Counted from the stretch's first letter, positions 21,345 to 32,390 are shown. The stretch: DNA of 64,000 nt from Enoplosus armatus (GCF_043641665.1 NC_092186.1:13520001-13584000), one strand, 5' to 3'. Translations and numbers: made by a program. Notes: generated by a model from the sequence alone, not told the origin.

Positions 21345-21827
21345 ACAGGGCTTGGCACTAAAATAGCCTTGCTGGTGCCGCTTCAGGATAGGATTGCATT
21401 TAGGACCAAACACTGCCTTTTGATCTCCATCGATCCAGCGAGTGGCCAGATAGCGTTGCTTCCTGGAAGAACTCTGGATAAATTATTAAAGAAACCATTC
21501 TAAATGTGTAGTCCAAGACCTCTACAGAGGGAATGAGCACTTTGTCCTTTTGATGGTGATGGTTGAGCAGACTTTATTATAAATGATCTGAAAAATAATA
21601 ATGTCTTCAGAATGTGAAGGTTGTGAAATAATTAAACACTTGTGGGTTTGTTAACTAAAATCATTGATGCACTTAAATGCCAGATTTCTTGACCAGATAA
21701 ATTGCAAGTATATTCAAGTGGAACTGAAGAGTTTGACTTTATTATAGATTTAAGAATAAGCATTATGTGTTTCTTCAATGAAAATGGAAACTATATGCCT
21801 GTTTCATAGCTCCAAATCAAAACAAAA
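21345..21827. other. Unassigned AT-rich stretch
   Basis: No frame, repeat or motif cluster recognised. Confidence 0.4.
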
Positions 21828-22014
21828 GTAATCTCATGACACTACATATAGAGCAGGTCTAGACTGTAGTCTTTATAATATTATTACAGAGACCCAACAG
21901 TTCCCACCATGAGCAAGCACTTGGTGACAGTGGCAAGAAAAAACATCCTTTTAAGAGGCAGAAACCTCAAGCAGAACCAGACTCTAGGTGGGCGGTCATC
22001 TGCTTTGACCGGTT
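21828..22014 (+). mobile_element. Abundant interspersed teleost repeat fragment
   Basis: Carries a distinctive module set: 'ctcatgacactacatata', 'gagcaggtctagactgta', 'acagagacccaacag', 'catgagcaagcacttggtga', 'cagtggcaagaaaaaac', 'ggcagaaacctcaagcagaa' and 'ggtgggcggtcatctgc'. These occur in this order in a repeat I remember as widespread in fish genomes, often near transcript ends. Element class is not established and no protein is encoded. Confidence 0.6.
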
Positions 22015-22814
22015 TACTAACATATTTATGTAAACAAACCTTTAATATGATCACATGTATATGACTTTTGAATATCTGACTCCTGCTGAAATGCTGTTAT
22101 TTTAACATGTGTTGTTACAGTATTGGTGCTGTATAAAAACCATTACATTATTACGCTAAATTTCACACAATCTACAAAAATATGAAGATGTAAGTGCACA
22201 TCATAATGTAAAAGTGTGTATATGAGGTTGCTGCAGGTGGCCTACAGCTTAGGGAGATTGTCCTATCATAGTTTTGGCAAGAGTCCACTGTGCTGATGGG
22301 TCTATGTGCACGATACAGAAACTAAAACTGCTCCAGGGACTCTTTCTTGTTGCTGACCCCGGGCTCAGACCGGAGAACAAATGAGATTTTTTTTTACTTT
22401 AAAATCAGTTCATCACAGAAAGATTATTAGTCCCACAACACTGCACTTGAAATATTGCCCAGTGGTGAAAATGACAACAATGTAGCCGAGGCAAATTGCC
22501 CCATCGGGTATTAGGTGAGGTTGCCTGGACTCATCACCAAACTGTGGTTCACTGAATCACCTTGGCTGCACTGTGATTTCCTCACAGCACAACACAAGCG
22601 AGCAGAGCAGATCTGTGAGCCCTGTCCATAGCCATCAGAGACATGCAGGCTGATAGCTGCTGGCAGCTCTGCCTGTTCCTCTCTTGTTGTCTTTGATCAG
22701 TCTGATCACTGACGCACAGCGTGCCAACTACCCACAGTACTGGGGACTACCTGACACCGCCAGGAGCACAACACACACACACACCCAGAGTCCAACACAA
22801 GCGCACATGTGCAG
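22015..22814. other. Unassigned non-coding stretch
   Basis: Contains a short (AC)n run at about 22771-22783. Otherwise unique with no supported feature. Confidence 0.4.
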
Positions 22815-23076
22815 CAGTGGTGGAATGTAACAGTACATTTCCTCAAGTACTGTACTTAAGTCCAAATTTGAGGTACTTGTACTTAACTTGATTCTTTTTC
22901 TTTTCATGACACTTTCTACTTCTACTCCACTACATTTCAGAGGGAACTACTGTACTTTTTATTTCACTACAATTATTTGACAGCTTTACTTACTAGTTAC
23001 TTTACAAATTAATTTTGCATACAAAACTAACAAAGAGCTTATGAAATATATAAATTCAACTAACCAACATTATAAG
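22815..23076 (+). mobile_element. 5' fragment of a hAT-type MITE (CAGTGGTGG end)
   Basis: Starts with the terminus CAGTGGTGGAATGTAAC, followed by 'acatttcctcaagtactgta', 'aatttgaggtacttgtactt', 'ttctacttctactccactac' and 'atttcagagggaactactgt'. The AAGTAC/TACTTGTAC-rich interior is typical of a very common fish non-autonomous element. The matching CCACCACTG end is not found downstream, and the element merges into another MITE at about 23077, so it is truncated or interrupted. Confidence 0.72.
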
Positions 23077-23378
23077 TACAGGTGAAACGATTAAGTCGAT
23101 GAATCAAGTAGTCAACTTACAGAAAATTAATAGGCAAATATTTTGATAATCGTCATGGCTGGCACTCCTCGGAGCTGCTGCTTTTTATCAAGAACTTTGT
23201 TACTGCAAAAGTCATTTTTCTTGCAAAAACATTTCCCTTTGGGCTCTAGGTAATTGTGAAGCCATTTCTCAGTATTTTCAGAATTTACATTTTTCAAACC
23301 AAACGATCAATCGATTAATGGAAAAAACAATCAACAGGTTAATCCATAATGAAAATAATCAATCAATTAGTCACAATA
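23077..23378 (+). mobile_element. hAT-like MITE, second copy of the 14.2 kb family
   Basis: Opens 'ggtgaaacgattaagtcgat' and 'agaaaattaataggcaaata', and closes 'caaacgatcaatcgattaat', 'ccataatgaaaataatcaat' and 'caattagtca'. Both ends match the family at 14207-14515. The middle is diverged, though 'ctttgggctctaggtaattgtga' is retained. It abuts the CAGTGGTGG-type MITE directly, suggesting insertion into or beside it. Confidence 0.68.
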
Positions 23379-23794
23379 GCAATTTGACACACATTGCAGT
23401 TTGATTTATATATGATGGCAGAGTTTCAATGAGCAAAACTAAAAGCTAAAATGCTACTCTTCTAATTTTTCTTCTAATATTAAATATAAAGTATATCACA
23501 TAAGATAATGTATTATGCATCATCTTTCAGATCATCAGAAAAATTGTTGCACTAAACTGGTCATCGATCACTGGTTCTCATATAGTATGCGATGGGCATT
23601 TCCTCATATTTACATTATACATAAAACTGTGAGAAACAGATTTGCAATTTACACTGCATAGATTAATGTGAAATCATATAGTGGTGAAGTGATGACTAAT
23701 TGTGCAGCTCCTTACCAGGGCAATGTTGTTAAAGTAATGAGATGTCTGCAAACATGCTGAACTAATCTGTTTGTCTAATAATAAACACCTGAAG

Positions 23795-23905
23795 TAGGAC
23801 TGCAACTATCAGTTATATTGATAATCAACTATTCTGCTAATTATTTTGTACAGTTAATTGAGAAATTGGATAAGAATACAGTTAAGTATTTTCAGTAAGT
23901 AAGGG
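23795..23905 (-). mobile_element. Fragment of the same hAT-like MITE, opposite strand
   Basis: 'taggactgcaactatcagtt', 'ataatcaactattctgctaa' and 'ttattttgtacagttaattg' match one end of the family in reverse orientation relative to the copy at 23077. Only about 110 bases are preserved. Confidence 0.6.
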
Positions 23906-24347
23906 TGAGTTATGATTAAGGATTAAAAGCGATAAACAGGATACCAAAAGCATATGAATAATGTGGTTTGAGCCGTCCTAATAGCAGCAACATGTTTCAG
24001 TGGCAAATTATGCCAGTAAGTATTGGTGTATGCCACAGCTGTTCAACTGTATTGACATAACATTATGCAAGTTACATGAACAGCATGACACTGTGTTCCA
24101 CTGACGGATACCACTTCCTGGCAGCTGCCATTTAAAACTGATATGTCACAGGCAGATACCGATCCTCGTAGGCAGCTGTCACTTAGGTTAATACCTTTGT
24201 GGTATCTGGGCTTGTGGGGTAGCCATGGCAACTCACTAGTTGGGAAACTATGATTTATTACAATTTGGGTTTTATTTTAATAGCTTAGGTCATTGGTTCA
24301 ATTGGTTATGATAATATTGTACTAAATAATAGCTGAAATCTTGGAAC
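23906..24347. other. Unassigned non-coding stretch
   Basis: AT-rich unique sequence upstream of a candidate first exon. Two ATTGG (inverted CCAAT) words occur near 24293-24306, too weak to call a promoter. A minus-strand 62-codon frame at 24043-24231 has no domain. Confidence 0.35.
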
Positions 24348-24445
24348 ATGGCAACATCAAGTAGACCTAACGGGGCAACAAACGTGAGTGGTCAGACTGG
24401 CAGACAGATTGTAAATTATTTGACAAAGAAAAAAGGAGGCAAATG
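24348..24445 (+). other. Candidate first coding exon, unrecognised
   Basis: ATG at 24348 (context GGAACATGG) opens 32 codons beginning MATSSRPNGATNV and ending YLTKKKGGK. It then reaches a consensus splice donor, TG|GTAAGT, at 24446. The composition is not low-complexity, and the only in-frame stop is the TAA made by the donor itself. Acceptor-like sites follow at 24783 and 24931. Without splicing this is a 33-residue ORF. I recognise no family. It could be a small gene, a relic of a transposon gene, or chance. Confidence 0.18.
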
Positions 24446-24783
24446 GTAAGTTATAACCAAACTGTCTACTGTAAACAAACATTACAGCTTACAGATCGAC
24501 TCCCTGATTCAACTTAATTATTGAATTATATTTACCGCGATTATGCGCACTTATGATTTCCTGTGCAATTACTTGCAACATTATGGACGTGCTTACTTTA
24601 CTACTCTTGTTAGCAACTCGTATGATTGTCCAACTGCTTGCGTTTGTTGTGTTTATGAGCTATTTCAGTGATTCTGTCATCTCAGCAACTACATTATTGA
24701 GTACAGTGTTATTATAACCAATAGAACCAATGACGGGAGGTACAAAAATATAAAGTTGTAATAAACTGTAGTTGTCCTTTCAG

Positions 24784-24843
24784 GCATTCATGGCCCAGGG
24801 ACTACTGTGTCAACCGGGGTGCACTTTCAATGCTGCGTTGCAA
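24784..24843 (+). other. Candidate internal exon, unrecognised
   Basis: Preceded by an acceptor-like tract (TTGTCCTTTCAG) and followed by a donor-like CAA|GTGAGC. Joined to the exon ending at 24445, the frame stays open through its 60 bases. A further acceptor-like site (TTTATTTTAG, ending 24931) would put a stop three codons into the next exon, giving a product of roughly 55 residues. Splice motifs of this quality also occur by chance in AT-rich introns. Confidence 0.14.
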
Positions 24844-24931
24844 GTGAGCTGTACAGAACAAAAGTCAAATTATATGGGTTATAATTGTCGAAATAGCCTG
24901 TCTAATTTACATAAGATGTTGTTTATTTTAG

Positions 24932-25172
24932 CACTCACTGAAAAGCAGGAAGCCTTTTCTGGGCAACTCCCCAGGGTGGCATTATGGTGAAGGCCTGCTC
25001 AAGCAGTGCAGCTCAACTGTGGCTAAGCTCCAGTAAAGCCTGGTGACAGTGAGGAAGGTCACAAACCAGCAATAGGTGGGGATAACAGTATGACAGGGGG
25101 ACACTGAGGGACAGTCTGAGCCCCTATGGGAGAGGACAGAGGTCACGGTCTCGTATGTGCAGGGTGGGACAC
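24932..25172. other. Unassigned stretch after the candidate exons
   Basis: Follows an acceptor-like TTTATTTTAG. The only plausible continuing frame closes after three codons. No polyadenylation signal was recognised within it. Confidence 0.25.
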
Positions 25173-25214
25173 GTGTGAGTGTGAGTGTGAGTGTGAGTGT
25201 GTGTGTGTGTGTGT
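25173..25214 (+). repeat. (GTGTGA)n-(GT)n compound microsatellite
   Basis: Four GTGAGT-type units run into about eight GT units. Confidence 0.95.
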
Positions 25215-25384
25215 TTGCAAGTCAAGGAGATAGGGGTACAGGTATGACTCCTTCAGGAGCACATACATGACCTTGAGTTAAGTCCGCTATACATAACCTG
25301 ACAGACTGTTCACAAAGTCGCATGTTGACAATGTCATCCAGTACAACTAAATGTCAGCAATGTCACTAACACAAGAACCCCCCA

Positions 25385-25395
25385 GACACACACAC

Positions 25396-25429
<34 letters not shown>
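25385..25429 (+). repeat. (AC)n microsatellite
   Basis: A short CACACA run, a TT interruption, then about 16 perfect AC units. Confidence 0.95.
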
Positions 25430-25430
<1 letters not shown>

Positions 25431-25789
25431 TTTACTATTCCTGCTCTCGTTTACCTTCCCACCTTCTCTTTTTTCCTTCAGTGTGATGTTGTTGCTGACA
25501 GTTTAGGTCCCCAATGACCAATGTCAAGTCAAGGTGCTGACACAAGGAAGAGGAAGATGGGACCCTTTAAACACATTACAGGTACACAAACACACAGACA
25601 CTATACCCTGCCCCCCTCTCTGCTACTCGCCCAGACTCACACACACTTGAAGGTAAACTGACAAAACAACACAGTAATATTCCTACAGTAGTTTTGGTTT
25701 GTTTGTACTTAGTCTGAGATGCCCCGTGGAAAAGTGAGCTAATATGCGGGGGAAGTAGTGAGATACCTAGCTATTGATCCTGGGGGCCA
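25430..25789. other. Unassigned non-coding stretch
   Basis: Includes loose CACA-rich segments near 25585-25650. No feature supported. Confidence 0.4.
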
Positions 25790-26095
25790 TGAGTCCCAGC
25801 AGCAGCCTTTTAAATGTCAGCTTTTAATTTCCTTCTCCCTCCTTCACTGAAAAAGATTTATTCAAAGCAGTGCTGTTCCAGGAGATATCAGATAGCACGG
25901 TGACAGTCTTTTAAAGGGCTTTTGTTTGGTTTCGGCATTCATGGCTTTTTGTATCAGACTCTTTTATTCAACCAGAGGAGGAGGAAGTTTCTGCATTGGG
26001 CACAGAGTTGAAAGGCAATCTCTCCCTTCCATTGTAAGGCGATGTACAACTGGAACTTCTTTAATTAGGGCTTCTCTTGCACTGAGTGACAGCAA
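25790..26095. promoter_or_regulatory. Candidate conserved non-coding island
   Basis: Complex unique block with repeated CTTTTAA/TTTTAATTT and ACTTCTTTAATTAGGGC motifs, CTTTTATTCAACC, and a GGAGATATCAGATAG segment. An 88-codon frame crosses its 3' part (25926-26192) but drifts into the CA tract and has no domain. The regulatory call is inference. Confidence 0.3.
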
Positions 26096-26130
26096 TGGCC
26101 AATACCCTCCAGACACTGATGGAGGTCACA

Positions 26131-26178
26131 GACACACACACCCGCACATGCACGCAACCACACACACACACAAACAAA
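26131..26178 (+). repeat. Imperfect CA-rich microsatellite
   Basis: CACACACACCCGCACATGC followed by CACACACACACACAAACAAACA. Confidence 0.85.
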
Positions 26179-26971
26179 CACCGACATTGTAAAACATTAA
26201 CCTTTTATATTACGGATGAGTATTTTACAGGTCACACAATAAACTAGCTGTGAAAGCCAGGAGATAAACATTAGTTCACCTCTGCTGAAGTCTTTTATTA
26301 CCTTCATTTAATTACCAAGCCACATTCTGCACATGCTATAGAAACATGGTGGCACTATAATAAGATCACACATTCATGTTGTGATTTGACAATGACTATC
26401 TGCAGTGTGTGTCCTTTTTGGTCAGTTAGCCACATATTGTCAGATGTATAGGGACTCTAGTATGTCTGTTTCATTGTCAGGGTGTTTGGGCAGCTCCCTG
26501 AACATGCAGCTCCCCTTTTATTACCACCCTGCCCACACTGTCCTTTACAGTCATGGACACGCAAATATGTGGTATGTTATTAGTAGTATTGTTAAGTTTC
26601 ACACAAAATAGCACAGTATGTGTTCTACTCTTATTCGCTTCTTTACTGTGTCAGTTAGAAAAACTATAATAAAAAGGAATGGTTAGTCAGGATCCTGATC
26701 AAACTCCTTTAATATTATAATAATAATATTTAGATTTGGCCGATTTGATACTTATATTCACCTAAATGTTGATTAAAGATTTACCTGACACATTGAAATA
26801 ACAGCTGGAGCCAACTAAAACTGATACACCTTATTTTTCACAAGCGACTTGATCCAAATACTGAAGGTCCTGAATCAAAACTATTAAGTTGATAAGTTTA
26901 AATGATCTATATGACATGAATAAAAGTTTAAATGGGAGAGTACTACTCCAGAAAATGACATGATGTGGTAA
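26179..26971. other. Unassigned AT-rich stretch
   Basis: Contains CTTTTATTACCTTCATTTAATTACC near 26291-26316. Otherwise no identifiable feature. Confidence 0.35.
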
Positions 26972-27130
26972 GCTAGAGAGAAGACGTATCATTCCGTTGT
27001 GGGAACTACAGAAACATCAGTCCATTCATGGTTGAACAGTGGTGTAACAGGGTGGAGGTTCGCCACCGAACAAATTATCTTTAACGTGTATAGACACCTG
27101 CTTGCAGAGAGCATGCAAACCCCACTACCG
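26972..27130 (+). other. Candidate coding exon, possible transposase-like relic
   Basis: After an in-frame stop at 26969-26971 the frame is open for 53 codons to a consensus donor, CCG|GTAAGT, at 27131. The translation includes WRFATEQIIFNVYRHLLAES, which has the amphipathic look of the helix-turn-helix N terminus of fish transposase-related proteins. That resemblance is a subjective impression. No in-frame ATG lies near its start, so it would be an internal exon or a decayed relic. No continuing exon was identified. Confidence 0.2.
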
Positions 27131-28230
27131 GTAAGTTTATTTTTTTGGCCTGTCATTAAGTTACAATACTCACGGAATTTGTCAAACAATAATTAGCCAC
27201 TAACACACCCTGCCAACGTTGAGGATTGTTATTTTAACCAGTGAAAGCGAGAGTCAGCGCTTGCTAAAAATGAGAAGCTGCTACCTAATCATTTGTACAT
27301 TGACAACCTGGACGTCAGAGTCAATTGCACCGCTGTGCCCAAATAATTGTTCACATTTGCATACTGTGCTTGTACTGTAGTGCCTGGCTGTGGTGATGGA
27401 GAAGCAGCTTTGCAACACCAGACAAACTGGACAAAACAGTGCAGAAAACAAAGTGCTGACTACATACAAGTGAAATAATACTGAACTACATCTGCTTTCA
27501 GTTGTTACAGACCAACACAGTCTTATAGAAATACATTCATATACTTTGTTTTGGCAATTACATTTTCAAGGGAAATTTAATTCTGGCCTGCTGTGAGTGC
27601 CTAAACATAACCATAAAAACGTTAAATCATGCTTTATTTACTTAGAGTGGAGATTGTATTGCAAGAACAGATTTTGCAAGGAAAACACATGAAATATGTG
27701 GACCTTTTGCAAATGTATTTCTCCAATATGTTGATAAAAAAACTCGGCATCATGTTTCTTTCAAAATGTATTTGCTACTGCTAATTAGTAGTAGATGAGG
27801 AGTAATTTCTAGACAGGATTGTACAAACAATTATTATTCACTTGTCATATCAACATGATGCAGATCTGAAACTGACATGGAAACGCATATGATCACGGCC
27901 TGCCATGGCTACACCATACCGTACAACAACGATATTCAAGGTAATTCTCAAGAATTTACCCATGTGATTCGGTGCACATACAGATGAAGCATAAAAAGAA
28001 GAAAGGAAATAGTATGCTCTTTCTAATATCTATAGCAGAAAAAGAGGACCTGAAGAAAATAAGTTTTCACTTCTTTAGATTAAAAGCCACATGTTCTTTC
28101 TCTACTCTGCTGTGATGAGGACAGAGCTAGTTCCAGCCAGTCCACCTCCACTCCCTCAGCAGCAGCACCGCCGCTGCCACAGGCACTCAGTGAGGAATGA
28201 ACAGAGCAGCAGTAACAGCCAACTGCTGTA
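27131..28230. other. Unassigned AT-rich stretch
   Basis: Unique sequence; the region around 27500-27720 may be old repeat but has no diagnostic module I can name. Confidence 0.35.
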
Positions 28231-28415
28231 CTTGCCTCCTTCCCTCTCCCTCCACACATTTGTCTTCTCACCTTCTTTTTCCACTTCGCCTTCTGCTTTA
28301 AACATGGAAGAGTTAATTTGCTCATTCTGCAGGCAGCATCTCTTTCTATTTATCTTTCTTCTTGTTTTTTCCCCCTCCCTCTCTGCCCCCCACCCCTCTC
28401 TCTCAGTCAGGGCTG
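28231..28415 (+). repeat. Pyrimidine-rich tract
   Basis: CT-rich stretches (CCTCCTTCCCTCTCCCTCC and TTTCCCCCTCCCTCTCTGCC) underlie the Ser/Leu/Phe-rich frame at 28091-28678, which is therefore not treated as a gene. Confidence 0.6.
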
Positions 28416-28859
28416 TGCTGTCAGGCCCTTCCAGAGCAGTGGGGTTGTCAGGAGTGATGGATGACTATCAACCTTCTGCTGTCTTCCACTACGCTCCTGG
28501 GAGATTTACAGGCTCGCTGACTACCAGGCATGAAAACCAATCTCTCTTTCTCATTCTTCCCTCCCTTCCTCCATCCACGCCCGCCTCGCTCCTTCCATCT
28601 CACTCCCTCTATTTCAACATCTCCTCTGTTACCAAAAAAAGCTCTCATAATGGAGAGATGTGTGCAAAACAACATTAAAATCCGTGTGCGGACAGAGGGA
28701 AGCGATTGCTCCTCTTGAGGGTTATTGTGGATGTGTCAGAGGGGAATAGCGTCCTCAGAGTGATACGCCTGGTCTTTGACAGCCTATCTTGCCCATCTTC
28801 ATCTTCTCCATTGCTTCCAGCTCCTTCACAGGCTTGCAACACATGAACATCCATCCATG
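28416..28859. other. Unassigned non-coding stretch
   Basis: Includes a second CT-rich patch near 28540-28615. No gene supported. Confidence 0.35.
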
Positions 28860-29060
28860 TACCTCTTGCTGGTGGTAATTATAGCATCGAAGAAAGGTGC
28901 TGGGCTAATTGCTGTCTCAAAATAGTAATTGCTTTATTATCGCGACAATTTTTGGTAATGATCGTTCAAAGGCATTATGTTAATGCAATTAAACAGTTTC
29001 ATTATTATTCTTGCTTGCACTAATTGACGGTATTTTCCAGGGCTGGGCCCCTAAATAAAG
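28860..29060. promoter_or_regulatory. Candidate conserved non-coding island (ATTA-rich)
   Basis: Closely packed AT-rich cores in unique sequence: GGTAATTATAGC (28874), GGGCTAATTGC (28902), AGTAATTGCTTTATTATCGCG (about 28924), GGTAATGATC (28954), TGCAATTAAACAG (28984) and ACTAATTGACGG (29019). No repeat or coding frame. One of the most homeodomain-site-dense blocks of the window; function untested. Confidence 0.36.
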
Positions 29061-29705
29061 TTGTATTGAAAAACTCCCTTCGCTGCGATGAGGAGACAGC
29101 ACGAGAAGTCTCACACAGATTATTTAGAGTATGCTTAACAAGTCTGTCACCTGCTTACAAGGCTCTGGCTGTCAAAATGATGTTCTCCAACAAAAAGCAA
29201 AACCAATCTGCCGCACAACATTGGTGCCATAAATATCGTGTTCATATACTTTCAAGCAGATTGAATTATACCACAAACATCGTGGCACCAGACCAAGGTC
29301 GGAGAAAAGACATCTAGTCCAGTGACATTTCCTTGACCAAAGACTCATATCAACTAAGACAGCATATCCATGAATTATCAAATTTTGTGTCTTCAAATTT
29401 CATAACCATTTCCTGTAACCACTACCTTTCAAAAACTGTCGGGGGAGGAAACATATATTTGCATTCATTTGCAAATTCGGGAAGGAACCATGCTGGCTAG
29501 TGGAATCAGTATGAGCTTTAATATGCACACAGTGCTGACACCACTCTTCAAAAAGAAGGTAATAGACATAAATGACATGTAAATGCTATTTAGATTGCCA
29601 TCTAATATCATGCAAAGTAGCACTGTGTCTCACCTTATCAAATATTTGAATTAGAAGATGTGGCCCCACCTCGATCTTGGGCTGCGTATAGTAATGATAC
29701 CTGCG

Positions 29706-29711
<6 letters not shown>
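29061..29711. other. Unassigned non-coding stretch
   Basis: Unique sequence with short frames on both strands (29024-29396) lacking domains. Confidence 0.35.
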
Positions 29712-29738
<27 letters not shown>

Positions 29739-29790
29739 ATCTCTGTCTGTCTGTCTGTCTGTATGAGTGTGCATGCATGCATGCATGTAT
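29712..29790 (+). repeat. Compound microsatellite (GT)n-(CTGT)n-(GCAT)n
   Basis: About 13 GT units, then about five CTGT units, then a GCATGCATGCATGCATG palindromic tetranucleotide run near 29771-29787. Confidence 0.95.
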
Positions 29791-31957
29791 GTGATCTTGA
29801 CTCCATAATGATCTCTGGTCTTAACTGTCAGCACACTACATAGTTTATACAGTGTAAGAGGTAAACACGTGCAATGCTTTCATTGACATTTGGTGGGCTC
29901 ATTAAAATCAGATCACATCTCAGGAGGACAGCTTGAGGAGAATTCTTGTTCTCTTCCCTGTGCTTAGACAACATGGTGTGATGCTTAGCTTTTGCTTATA
30001 TGGGCCTTGTTAGCTTTGTACATATCAGGTCTATACTCATGCTGAGTGACAAGGCCAGATTGGCATCAGATACAGAAAAAGGCTGAGTACGGAGCTTTAC
30101 AGCCTGAGAACATTAAGCATACTTGTGTATTTGGATTTACTTCTATTGTAAAACTTGATAAAACATGAAGAAACACCACTACACAAATAGAAAGGATAAG
30201 TTGTAAAAGAGCAAGGACAGCTTAGCTGATGTGTCCACTCAAAACAAGACATAGTCCTCAGTGTGCAGGGTTGTAATAGGTCTAGATTTTGCCACCAGCG
30301 CTGTTTCACGCCTGCACTCCTGTAATATCAGGCATCAGAGTAAATATGTTATTTTTGTTTTCTTGCACAATCTGCATTAATTAGAAAAAGCACCCCCCCG
30401 GTCAGGCGCCACACTACTGCCAGGAGCCACAGGGCAAAAAATGAGTCATTTTGAAATTAATAATGGATCTGTGTCTGCAGGGAGAGAGAGGAGGATTCAC
30501 AGAAGTCTGTGTGAGTGTGTGCCTGTGTATGTGTGTGCATCTGTATTGACTAGTGTGAGTGTGTGAACCCTGCATTGAGTCTATAAATACGTCCTAGCAG
30601 GTCATTTCACTCGCCCAGCCCAGCCCAGCCTCATAGACCTCCAGATGCTCTCTCTCTTCCTCCATCATTTCACAAGCAGATGTGAATGTGCAGATGTGAG
30701 AGTAAGACGGTGCAGAGAGAGGGTGGAGCAATAAAATCATAAATAAACAGGAGCTTTGGGGGTTTTCCTGCCACAGTAACTGCTGCCATTTGACCTCAGG
30801 CGGTCTGTGGAGGGCAGGGATGATAGATCTGCCCTTCTCCGTCCTACAGCTGTTCACACATCAACAGCAGAAGTTCCAATTAAAATGCTGAAGTGGCGGC
30901 ATCTTTATCGCTACTGACACTCTAGAGGCCCATGTGTCACTTCAGGCCTGGATGAGCTGATGAAGGAGACTTGGGGAAGGGAGAGGAGGTAGGGAGGTTA
31001 ATGAGAGTCCAGTACTACTGGCAGCCCATATTCTCAGTCTCTTCTCTCTGCACTGCTGCCACAGGCCTTCACTCTGACACACTCTGATATAACACATTCA
31101 GACTAATTTGAAGGCTTGCTGAAAACAGAGAACAAAACATGAGGTCAAAAGGCGATGAAGACTGTGTGTGTGTTTGTGTCTGTTTTTACAGCAGCTACAT
31201 GACTGGGAGAGGATGGAGGTTGAAGGACACTGAGGCTCATCTCTGACAGTTGTGCTTTGTCAGCAGGAAGTGATGTCACGGGTCAGTGTTGAGAGTGTGG
31301 AGGTGGGTCTACGAGGGCGCTAACCCTACAGCCCTGCTGGATAAGCACAGAGTGCTCAGAAACTAAATTCAGTATGAATGTTGTGAATGGCAGATGCCCC
31401 AGTAGAATATCAATCACTTTCTGCATTCCACAACAAAGTCTTCCTCTCTCTTCCTCTCTTTCCTCTGATATTTTAGAAGACAGACACGGGTATAGTGTAC
31501 AAGCTGCCAGTGCTACATCCAATCAAAGTAGATATGACTCGTGGAACTGGATAGTAACTTACTCACAAACTCTCATCCCTGAAGTATTTAAGGTTAGTTT
31601 GTGTCTGCATCAATTTGTTAACCTAAATGAACTGAAACTGACTCCAAGCTCAGAGTACGGCTGTTAACATGAGAAGAAGACCGGAGCGGCCCTGAGCAGG
31701 AAGGAGTGGAGGGACAGCTGAGGGACAGCTGGAAGTTAAGTCAAGTTCACTGGGGTTCCGGTAAGGCCTGCATCCTTTTCTTGTTGAATGGCAACTTAGA
31801 GCTATTAGGACATGTGATGGCCTGTTTGTAACTGGAAGAGCCTGGAACTTAAATTTCCCATACCTGACAACAAATAATAACTGTTAGCTATCTTTACACT
31901 ATCTTTCAGTGTATTAAATACTCAAACAGAAATACAATTCAGATGAGAGCAGCGGTC
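29791..31957. other. Unassigned non-coding stretch
   Basis: Mostly unique. It contains a GTGTGTGCC-type loose GT tract at 30507-30563, a CCCAGCCCAGCC run near 30617 and a tandem 'gagggacagct' duplication near 31711-31733. A block at 30360-30470 looks complex but has no decisive motif. Frames at 30594-30857, 31283-31522 and 31374-31667 have no recognisable domain. Confidence 0.35.
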
Positions 31958-32287
31958 AGGCAACCAGTGGACACTTCATGAAGTTACTGGTGCCAGAAAA
32001 TAAACCAACCATAGAACGTTGAATTGTTGTTTTTACTTTGTTTTTTTTGTATGGATTAAACAAACAAGATAAAAAGTGTTAATTATTGAGCTTTATAGGT
32101 GCTGGTAGATGGGTTTTGTTACCTTTGGACAGAGTAAGGCTAGCTGTTTCCCCCTGTTTCTTGTCTTTATGCTAAGCTAAGTGGCTGCTCTATCCAGCTA
32201 CATTTTACCATACAAATGTAGGAGTGGCATCAATCTTAAAGCATATTTCTTATTAGCTATCTTAAAATGTTGAACTTTTCCTTTGAA
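31958..32287 (-). mobile_element. TTAA-type palindromic-end teleost repeat, minus-strand copy
   Basis: Read on the minus strand from 32287 it begins 'ttcaaaggaaaagttcaaca' and continues through 'agcttagcataaagacaaga', 'aacagggggaaacagctagc', 'ctctgtccaaaggtaac' and 'agctcaataattaacac' to a 'cactggttgcc' end near 31958. The same modules, in part, occur on the plus strand at 40274-40602. Complete members are bounded by TTAAAGGAATAGTTC-type inverted ends; here only one such end remains. Non-coding and old. Confidence 0.65.
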
Positions 32288-32390
32288 TTAAACATTAAAC
32301 ATTTTCACACATGTACACGTCAAACAAGTGAACTGCTCCAGTTAACAAAATAATTCCATTTGACAGATTCAAAATGTCAAATATAAAACA

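Noticed and set aside
28091..28678. 195-codon plus-strand frame
   Set aside because: Composition is Ser/Leu/Pro/Phe from pyrimidine-rich DNA, and no family resemblance was seen.
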